A program made the translations under genes and the position numbers. The notes under the pieces were generated by a model. It saw nothing but the letters and a program-made list of their open reading frames with translations, made no database searches and was not told where the DNA came from. This document shows, in pieces, positions 52,460-64,000 of a stretch of DNA of 64,000 nt (its first letter is position 1; every line of letters starts with the position of its first letter). The stretch comes from Antennarius striatus (Eukaryota; Chordata; Actinopteri; Lophiiformes; Antennariidae): the NCBI RefSeq assembly GCF_040054535.1, contig NC_090789.1, positions 6,180,697 through 6,244,696 of the forward strand, in the 5' to 3' direction.

Positions 52460-54110
52460 CCGTTTGATACATTCCAGCTTGCCCAGAAGACTTGTGAGAC
52501 CACAAAAAACCAATGAGCTTTACAATCAGTGACTCAAATTTTACTGAAATCCAGATTTCCACATTCATAAATGGAGTCTTACTATAACCAGCTACGTCAA
52601 TTAGGAATTAACACATAAAAATCACTTTACACCACACAAATGGTTTGAACCTGCAATGATTGGAATTATTGTAACTACATGTATTGATTTAAATGTCATG
52701 GTAATACCAAATACCCTATCTATTGCAAGCTGCCAAAGGCAAATAAGTTTTGATTCACAAAATCTCTGTTTGCAGAGATTCTCATTTATCCAGATAATGC
52801 TAATCTTCTGAGATTCTAAAAACTGGATATCATTTTAAGACTTGGGAGATATTTCAACGTTACCTTTTACAAAGCAAATCTAGTTGCTTTCTAGTTAACA
52901 TTCTAAAATGTCAGAAAATGTGAAAAGGGGAAGAATATGCAAAATATCATGTTTGAAACATGTAGTTTGACTTCATTGCGTGAATTTCTTGAGCCTTGTA
53001 AATGGTTAATTACAAAAACGTCAAATCGTAGGTTGACTGAGAAGCCAACTGATTTATGTTCCAAAGTAATTACATTATGATAAATGTGCTAGAACAGAAT
53101 GTACTACTACTAGTGCATACAAATTAAAGTAATTTTTATTTTTAACTGTAATGAAAAGAAGATATGTTTTGAAAAGATCTTTCGAAAACACGTTGAACTA
53201 AAACAACTACTGAACTAATGCATGTGTTCAGTTCAACACCCTATGGATTGCTGCCATTTGTTCCCAGCGGTGTCAGAACAACTGTGGTATTTGACTGATT
53301 CATGGCCACAGCTGGAGATTTGGAAACAGCCCCACCTTCTATTTTAGGCCGACAGCCTTTCTCATCTCCCAACAACAGGTGACTGCCCATTCACAACCCG
53401 GAGGAAATGACCAGGGAGATGATCTATGTAACCAAAGAAAGTCGATAAAGCAAACCGCAAGGGCAGACCATAGGTTTGAATTCGATAAATTCGATAAAAT
53501 AGAGCCAAATATAGAATAAACAACATTAAAAGTACTCATCTGTGAATGGAATGGGATACCAATATGATACTTCAAGATGCTATTAGACATTAGCTGCTCC
53601 GTTAACCTCGTAGCCATCAAGCTATGTTCAACAGTACGTCAACACCAGCAAAAGGAGCGAACAGTAACAGTTCAAAACACAGAAGAAAACTAACGAACAG
53701 CCATGTATCCATTGATGTGACGTTTTTACTGAGGTTAGTTACCACCAAGCCAAAGTTGGTATGAGATTGACGAGATTGCTCCGTTGATGAACGCTGGTAA
53801 ACGATCTATTTATCGCTAGCTAGTTAGCTAACGAGTCAGTTGATTTAACAATGAGAAGAACAGGAGAAAAAGTATTTACTGTAAATAAACATTGAGCAGA
53901 CGGATCCGAATCATCACAAACACTCTTAAGTTAGCTGTTAAAATTTTATAAAGACGAAAAATTGATTTGATGTGACCAAAGTTAGACACCAACACGAACT
54001 AGCTTTTAATAGTTTTCCAAAAAAAGTGACACCACCTTGTCAACTAAACTAGTCATGTTACCTTACTAGACATATGACATTACCTGATCTTGCATCTTCA
54101 GCACAGCCAT
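39041..54110 (-). CDS. ankrd28: Ankyrin repeat domain 28, PP6 regulatory subunit A, 29 coding exons
   Basis: Scaffold of tandem ankyrin repeats that targets protein phosphatase 6. Exons (5' to 3'): 54084-54110, 47954-48037, 47281-47359, 46618-46688, 45801-46001, 45637-45724, 45386-45528, 45136-45243, 44947-45051, 44444-44522, 44258-44372, 43980-44062, 43839-43902, 43523-43591, 43256-43396, 43059-43170, 42855-42881, 42265-42339, 41949-42150, 41756-41846, 41551-41668, 41244-41466, 41055-41142, 40252-40335, 40008-40156, 39833-39915, 39623-39705, 39431-39522, 39041-39336. All phases join; 1059 aa, near human ANKRD28 (1053). It starts [17 protein letters not shown] and has repeated TPLHxAA motifs throughout. 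The C-terminus [11 protein letters not shown] is identical to the human one, which separates it from ANKRD44 and ANKRD52. Intron 1 is about 6 kb; exon 17 is a 27-nt microexon. It is convergent with the btd pair, as in human. Confidence 0.95.
42827..42851. repeat. (TTTC)n tract beside the ankrd28 microexon donor
   Basis: About 25 bp of tttc repeat; on the gene strand it is (GAAA)n beginning 3-4 bases after the donor of the 27-nt exon 17. Confidence 0.85.
46337..46575 (+). mobile_element. hAT-like element fragment in an ankrd28 intron
   Basis: It begins caggggtgggaaatcttttt, the terminal-inverted-repeat type of Charlie-like hAT elements (consensus caggggtgggcaa). It continues with gggcaacaca, aaaatttgacagg and cagatggatagagtg segments typical of that repeat. 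The opposite terminus (ccacccctg) was not found downstream, so the element is truncated or diverged. It lies in intron 4, ending about 40 bases before the exon 4 donor (46618). Confidence 0.6.
46985..47065. repeat. (CA)n microsatellite, impure
   Basis: Alternating ca with gcac, gaca and taca interruptions, in the ankrd28 intron between exons 3 and 4. Confidence 0.9.
48436..48500. repeat. (CA)n microsatellite in ankrd28 intron 1
   Basis: 65 bp of pure ca dinucleotide. Confidence 0.95.
49470..49625 (-). CDS. ankrd28: Candidate alternative first coding exon of ankrd28
   Basis: Inside ankrd28 intron 1 an open frame begins with ATG at 49623-49625 ([10 protein letters not shown]). It runs 52 codons through an acidic stretch LEEVEEDEP and a Ser/Pro-rich stretch to AVHEDK. 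It ends exactly at a good donor (gtgaga). The junction is phase 0, the same as the 27-nt standard first exon, so it would splice in frame onto PSLLRAIF at 48037. The region just upstream (about 49800-49930) is GC-richer and could be a promoter. No homologue is known to me. Isoform status is inference. Confidence 0.45.
49626..52150. other. ankrd28: ankrd28 intron 1, middle part
   Basis: No other exon or gene was supported. It contains a purine-rich tract near 50150-50220 (gagagggagggggag type) and a CAG-rich stretch (cagcagcagcag) near 49891. Confidence 0.5.
52151..52263. repeat. (TG)n microsatellite in ankrd28 intron 1
   Basis: About 113 bp, pure gt except for two ggt interruptions near the left end. 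Confidence 0.95.
52427..52458. repeat. (CA)n microsatellite in ankrd28 intron 1
   Basis: About 32 bp of ca, inverted relative to the (TG)n tract 160 bp to the left. Confidence 0.9.
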
Positions 54111-54330
54111 ACTCCCCTTATACGTAACTCGTCCGGGGGATACTGCTTTTAACGTGGGGAAAGCAAACGTCGAAAAAGCTCTCAGGAACAGAGTCAAATG
54201 GTGCCGCCAGGTGCCGCTTTCCCCTTCTTCCTTCCTGCTGTACAGAAGGTTCTTGCTCTTCTTCTCTCAATTAACCGGTGATCCGCTAAGTGCTCACCGT
54301 GCGTAGCGCCCTCTACTGACTAAGGTCAAA
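54111..54330 (-). promoter_or_regulatory. ankrd28: ankrd28 5' UTR / promoter region
   Basis: Directly upstream (minus strand) of the MAVLKMQDQ exon, with CpGs (cgtccg, acgtg, gtcgaa) and no TATA box. The exact start is not visible. Confidence 0.4.
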
Positions 54331-54851
54331 CATTTTCAGATCACAGACAGGAGTCACAGCGTTTTTTCCTTTAAAAAGTTTTAGGAACGAGAGACAGTCT
54401 GCCTCATGTGCAGAACTGAAAATAAAATGTTGCAGAAAGACTTATTTTACTTACACTGTTATCTTTACAATCCCTCCCAATTAATCAGACAAAGCTAATG
54501 CAAGAATTGTGATAATAAAACAAGTTTGAATTCTGGAAAATGTTGCAGAATGAGTTCTGATTTATTATTTTAGCATCCCTGCTTGAGAAAGTCAGTGGAA
54601 TTTGAGCATGCTACCCAAGGTATGAAAGCAATGGGAGAAAACTGGCCTAATTATGATTTTGTAGCAGTCTTTTGTGGATTCATTACTCTGCAAAAATACT
54701 TTTGAACCTGCCACATATACTGTACTTACCTGGCAGGAGAGACACCATTATCATCAAGGTGGTTCTCCCAGGATGAGGCTAAGCCATTGCACTGCGACTG
54801 TGATGACTCCTGCAATTACCCAAATGTGGGAATCTCGACTGCACAATTTTT
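54331..54851. other. Spacer upstream of ankrd28, no gene seen
   Basis: Ordinary AT-rich sequence with spurious short frames only. Confidence 0.45.
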
Positions 54852-55165
54852 GGGGCGGCAGTAACTCAGTCCACTAGGTGTTGGGCTGGGACAAGAGAGG
54901 AGCTGGCTCAAGACGCGCATGGGCCAAAAAGTTTGGAGTGTAAACAGGCAGCGGGAGGTGCCAGCTCAACTCCTTGCTCAAGGACACCTCGGTAGGTGTT
55001 CCGGAGCAAGGCACCGTCCCCTTTACGAAACAAAAGTTTCTCGCACATTCCCTGTGTGGGTCCGTGGCGCACCGGAGGGTCCCCCGCCTCACTCCTAAGC
55101 CAGCTGGGACAAGCTCCAGCTCCCCGTGACAGCCGATGAAGCGGTATAGAAAATGGAAGGTTTAT
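54852..55165 (+). mobile_element. tRNA-derived SINE
   Basis: It begins ggggcggcagtaactcagtc, with a tRNA-type A box (taactcagtcca). A degenerate B-box-like gctcaactcc follows about 90 bases later. It ends with the teleost SINE tail (ctgggacaagctccagc ... agcggtatagaaaatgg). It is diverged and lies between ankrd28 and the granulin gene, in + orientation. Confidence 0.75.
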
Positions 55166-55742
55166 TATTATGATCTCTAGAATTATAGCAGCCTCTCCTT
55201 TTTCATGGTTATCTGAAAAAAGTGGTTGGTTTTCTTACATTATGTCAAATTTCACACACCTAATTTTCTTTTTATGCAGAAATAGGAGGGGGATTACTTG
55301 AGGGTAAACAGATAACCCGATTACAAGTTGCCCATCTACAATGACCACATGTGAAATTCACTCAACAGTTAAGTGTTGTGTTACATGTACTTCCAGTTAC
55401 ATGATATAATACACTACAGGGGGAAAAAATTCAGTCACTTTTTCATAATTCTATTCAAAATGTATTTATTCATAAAGATTTTGATTAATTCAATTTCATG
55501 CAAAGCTTGCGCAGGGGATTTTGCTCACCCTTTTACTGAAAATTATTTAAGAAACCATCTCTTGAGAGAATCAATAAAGTGAAACAGCATTATTCCAAAA
55601 GAAAATGTAGTTTGAGTATGTTTTAAAGCATTAATATCAAAAATTTCCACCAAAATAGTATTTAGAGAGAGAAAAAAGAATGTCGGTGTACTCAAAGTAA
55701 CTGACTTCATCTTATTTCTCCAGTGGCACATTCCTCTAATTC

Positions 55743-56115
55743 TCAGAGGATCGTAGAGTCGCTCTTTTTGCAAGACAAATCAGTGTTATCACAGGTATAC
55801 CCATAATCGCAGCAGTGCCGACCATCAGAACAACACTGTCCCTGCACAAAAAGAAAAAAAGTTACAAAAATACAGTATTGACAAATAAATTCTATTTGCT
55901 ACTGTAATAGTCTGAACAGAGACAATCCCAAATTATCTTAATTTTTTAAATGTGAGTAATGTGAATTACTTCAGGACCGGGGATGTTGTTGCTGGCTTCT
56001 GTCATTGTTGCCATTGATATCTGGTAAAGGTAAACACAGATTGATCATTAGATTCTATAACATCATACAAATGTTCAAACCACTTGTGTGTGTGTGTGTG
56101 TCTATATATATATAG

Positions 56116-56146
<31 letters not shown>

Positions 56147-57240
56147 CAGTATTTTTTTTCCAGTCAGTAATAGGAAGAAGAAACTTGGGGAAAGACCTAC
56201 AGACAGACCTATGCCATAAACAGACAAGGTTTAGTGTGATATACCACGTTAGGCTCTGGATGTGAACTTAGAGCAGCAAGGTTTGAAGCTGGAACCTGTT
56301 TTCTGATGAAAGGGTATGTCAGACGATTTCTGAAGCAGCGTGTGGAAGTATAGTCACAGTAGTAGCCTGCTGGGCAACAGTGAAGGCCATCTGGACAACA
56401 GGTGGCCTGCAATGGATAAACAACAGGCTACAATTAGTATTATTCAATATTAAAATGATGAGATATTAGGGAAACACTTACAAAAATGGGCAAAAAAATG
56501 AGTTTTCTCAAGAGCACAGGCAAAGATTAAGATTAATGATCAGTTTAGAATGTCTAACAATCAGTCAAACTATTCGTGTTGTACATCGTAACTGATTTTG
56601 TTTCCTTTGCATTAAGGTCAATAATAGATCTAAGGAGCATCAACACAGTAGAGGTATACTATTGCACAGAAATATTCGGTCAACTCACCAGAACACCGTT
56701 GCAACAAGCCCAGTGACCTGTTGGACCTTTGCAACAGGTAGTAAAATCAGGACAAACGTAATAGGCGTCACATCGGACAACTGAACTCCTTTGTTGCTCT
56801 GGGATATAGTTGGTCTCGTGCTCTTGAGGGTCAGGTGCAGATTGAACATGCTTGCCTGGTGCTTTCTTCGCCAACATGGGAATCTGCATCCATGGTTGGT
56901 TTTGTTTCTCACACACCTCTTCATACAAGTTACAATTATATCCAGAAGGACAGCAGTGCTTCAAGTCAGAGCAACATACAGCCTAAAGACGCATTAACAC
57001 ACAAACACACACACAGATTTAAACTTTTTCAGATCCAAAACTTTGTATGTACAGTATTTAGACTGTGTTGAGTTGACACATGTGACTTACATTTGGATGT
57101 GGGCAGCAAGCATATCCTTGTTCAGTCTTACAGCAGGTGTCAGAATCTGAACAGGAGCTCTTGTCGGGGCATGTGATAAAGCAGGAGGCAAACTCCAACG
57201 CAATCACTGCCACTGACAAGCACAGTGTTACCTTCAGCAT
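55743..57240 (-). CDS. grn: Granulin, short form (2.5 granulin modules), 5 coding exons
   Basis: Secreted, cysteine-rich growth-factor-like protein of the progranulin family. Exons (5' to 3'): 57091-57240, 56689-56982, 56245-56406, 55970-56020, 55743-55841; all phase 0; 251 aa. A signal peptide (MLKVTLCLSVAVIALEFASC) leads. The first granulin module has the full 12 cysteines (CPDKSSC...CC...CC...CC...CC...C...C) across exons 1-2. A linker of about 55 residues follows, then a second complete 12-Cys module across exons 2-3, a second linker, a 17-residue exon, and a final half module with only the C-terminal 6 cysteines (GQCCSDGRHCC...C...C). Human progranulin has 7.5 modules; short fish granulins with one or two are known. 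The donor of exon 3 could be 3 bases earlier. Which fish granulin subtype this is cannot be decided here. Confidence 0.88.
56085..56132. repeat. Perfect 48-bp palindrome (TG)8-TC(TA)6GA-(CA)8
   Basis: tctatatatatataga at 56101-56116 is self-complementary. It is flanked by (tg)8 on the left and (ca)8 on the right, giving an uninterrupted palindrome in an intron of the granulin gene. The ca run continues to 56140. Confidence 0.95.
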
Positions 57241-57990
57241 CTATAGAGGAGAAAATTCAATTGGAATTTAAATGGATCTGCAGAGTTCATTCACTGTTAC
57301 GAGAATTCAACTAAATTCCCATCGTGTTGCTTTTAATGAATTAATTTTTTTATGTTGTACATGTGGATGCTAAAACAACAAAATAGACTTAACAGAAAAA
57401 CAAACAAGACCATTGAAAGTAGACAAAACCACAATAACAATAATCAACACAATGACTCCCACATGTCCAAAAAGGAGTACTGTAGGGTGAAGCATAAGTT
57501 TTTTTTTAACCAAAGTACCACTTCTTAACTACTTAATTAACAATCAATCTCAATCACTTATAGCGACATATTTACAAAAACAGAAAAAAATTGAAACACT
57601 TACATGAAAGTAAGTACAGAAAATAAACGTAGTGTGTATAAATACATAAATCACTAATAATAACAACACCTGATTGTTTAAGTCGTTCTTTCCTCTTGTA
57701 CCTGTTGAAAACCATGTGTTTGTACCGCTTTTTTAAACCGGGTCATACATGGACATCACTTGAGCTCCACACCCATCCACAGCCTCACTCCACAAACACT
57801 GAAACATGTTAATGCTGTTTGTGCCATCTGATGTTTTAAATTACGCTCTCCCCCACATTGGATCGTACTCTATATAATTTTATTTTTTACTCAAAACTAT
57901 ACCTACCTGAACTGTAAAAATTCAAAGCAGAAGTTTGGATTATACTAGCAGTTGTAAAAAAAAAAAAGATTGCCAACAGATATGACTCAC

Positions 57991-58066
57991 CTTCAGCAAA
58001 TGAAATCTTGCGCGATTTAAGTCTCCAACTTCCTCTTCGCTGAACTAAACGCACCCTCTTTTATTC
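57991..58066 (-). promoter_or_regulatory. grn: Granulin non-coding first exon and TATA-like promoter
   Basis: The coding start ATG (57238-57240) is preceded immediately by an acceptor (ctcctctatag), so the 5' UTR is split. A matching donor (gtgagtc) sits left of 57991. About 67-74 bases upstream on the minus strand is AATAAAAG (58058-58065), a TATA-like element, which predicts transcription starting near 58030. Confidence 0.6.
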
Positions 58067-59835
58067 ATCGGCCCTCCCACGATCCGCGTTAACCAAAACA
58101 GGTGTGGTTTCTGCCTTGAGCTCGAATCACTTTTTAAAACAAATAAAAAAATCTGTGCTTTACTTTGCACGAATGTACGGAAGATTCCACGAACCTTTAC
58201 TCTCATTAAACTGTTTCGATCACATGATCCAATGGTAACACCTTTTAGAGTGGGCGATAGGGCAACATTTTATCTTTGTTGTGACATCCTGGAATTAGGA
58301 AAACATCAGCCTGTTTTTCTTTACATATTTATGAGACGTAAATGTGTGTCTTACCTACTTTGCAGATGTAAGTCAGACTGATCCCACTATAGTTTTATCT
58401 ATAAATTTTTATAGACATAAAGTCTGAAATCGGACGATTATTAAAATGGTTCTTTGTGTTAATGTTTATGAAAAGACAGAACAGTAAAAGTTGTGGAAGT
58501 AGCCCTTTTGAATGTCTTTTTTAACGTTTACTTTCTTGCATGCATTTTTACATTGAAGAATCACTTTCGTTTCTATCATATAATAGTGTTTGCAAGTTTG
58601 TGCCCTCAGGAATGTCGGTTGGTGAAATCACACTTGACCCCGTGTGCTCCTCCTTCTCAGGATGAAGGAAGTGCTTTCGTTTCATAAACTTTTAAAACGA
58701 CTAAAAGTCTGGGTTTCTACAGCTTTCAAAAAGTAAATTAGAAGACTTTAAAATCCCTATCGCACATCCATACCAGCAAAAGAAAGTGTGTCAGCTGTGG
58801 AAGACAACTGTAATTACTTGGAAAATAAATGTTTAGTGTGTATAATATGAAGTCACTATGCACAATTTTTTTCAGTGAGGATAGAGTGGTGAAAAAATAT
58901 AGGAGACACCCTGCCTCAATGTTTATGAATTTATAAAGCCAAAAACTAAGATTGTCATATGAAACTTTTAATACCTCTGAAAAAAATGCGAATGGTGGTT
59001 TTCATTATTGCAACAGCAACCATGACCTGTGAACTTTCAGTTCCGTGTATGTATTGTTTCACATCAGGTGATGCTGTTCAGTATAAGTACGTAGTATACT
59101 ACATAGTATAAGTGCTGCTCTTATCATGTAACTGTAATAACCATTGCAAGAGACCATTAGTAACTTAACGATGATACTTAACGATGATACTCACAGTATT
59201 TGTTTTAATAGCGTGAAAGGCTAAATCAATACTTTATTACCGAGTTCCCATTGTTTAGACATTTACACTGCTGTGTAACAATCCAAAATAAACAATTATC
59301 CTTGTATAAATGTCGACTGCGCAGCTCACATGTCTTTTTCTCGCTTCCAACTTCAATATGAGGCTGGCGAGACATCAGCTCTACATGCATGGCACAGGCA
59401 CTAGCAGGACAGCCTCATCGAGCAACTATCAATGCAAGATGTCAGGTTTGAAGCGGCATTTAATCCCAAAGACAGGGTGATAGTACCTTTGTATATAGAT
59501 GGATGTATGTGGCAGTCACTTAAATCTCTTAGTTGAGGAGGACAGATACACGAAATTCATCGCAGTCCTGTTGTTGAGTGAAATAACAAAAAAATAAAAT
59601 AAAAAATATCCCACAAATCTACAAAACGCATCAGTGGAAGATATGTACCAGTAGTTACCACTGAAAGGGATTGGTGCTTCCCCCGATTTCACTCACAGAG
59701 CTGCAGCGTTACAATCTGTAGGCCTGTCGCTCACGCATGAATGCCAGAGCCGGATGGGAGATACTTAGTTTTAAATGAAAGGCAAAAATAACTACAAGCT
59801 GACTGTCAGGAGGATGACAGAAACGTAAAGCTGTG
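58067..59835. other. Intergenic granulin / fam133, includes fam133 3' UTR
   Basis: No gene recognised. The right part, on the minus strand, is the fam133 3' UTR; a minus-strand AATAAA lies near 59234-59239. A short tandem repeat of ttaacgatgatac is seen near 59165-59190. Confidence 0.45.
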
Positions 59836-63999
<4,164 letters not shown>

Positions 64000-64000
64000 T

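Noticed and set aside
54852-54900. tRNA gene
   Set aside because: A/B-box-like motifs belong to a SINE; no cloverleaf or intact acceptor stem is visible.

Overview
The window is vertebrate nuclear DNA, most likely from a teleost fish. Genes are split into many short exons with GT-AG introns. Long (TG)n/(CA)n microsatellites are common. tRNA-derived SINEs, a truncated Jockey-superfamily LINE and a hAT-like fragment of fish type are interspersed. Nothing prokaryotic, viral or CRISPR-like was seen. The species cannot be named from the sequence; the compact genes suggest a percomorph-type fish.

Layout: 1-8300 is gene-poor DNA with microsatellites, an orphan L1-type ORF1 fragment and one copy of an unclassified repeat. 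8370-28340 (+) is snx13 (25 coding exons, 966 aa, 8-kb first intron, about 2.2-kb 3' UTR). 29073-29428 (-) is dmac1, a small mitochondrial complex I assembly factor in two exons. 30000-38210 holds two tandem copies of a biotinidase gene (+, 519 and 520 aa, both intact). The second copy carries a LINE with a 10-bp target-site duplication in intron 1. 39041-54110 (-) is ankrd28 (29 coding exons, 1059 aa), a regulatory subunit of protein phosphatase 6, convergent with the biotinidase pair. 55743-58030 (-) is a short granulin gene (251 aa, two full granulin modules and one half module). 59836 to beyond the right edge (-) is fam133, a lysine/serine-rich nuclear-type protein whose first exon lies outside the window.

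The genes do not form a pathway; they are neighbours by descent. The tail-to-tail pair biotinidase-ANKRD28 matches the human 3p25 arrangement. This supports naming the nitrilase-like genes btd rather than vanin, and places a synteny breakpoint between btd and dmac1/snx13.

The most notable observations are the recent btd duplication with a LINE insertion whose empty site survives in the sister copy, amino-acid changes concentrated near the active site and linker of the duplicates, candidate alternative exons in ankrd28 and snx13, two uORFs in snx13, a dispersed unclassified repeat present twice in opposite orientation, and perfect or near-perfect palindromes. No wholly new biological system was recognised.
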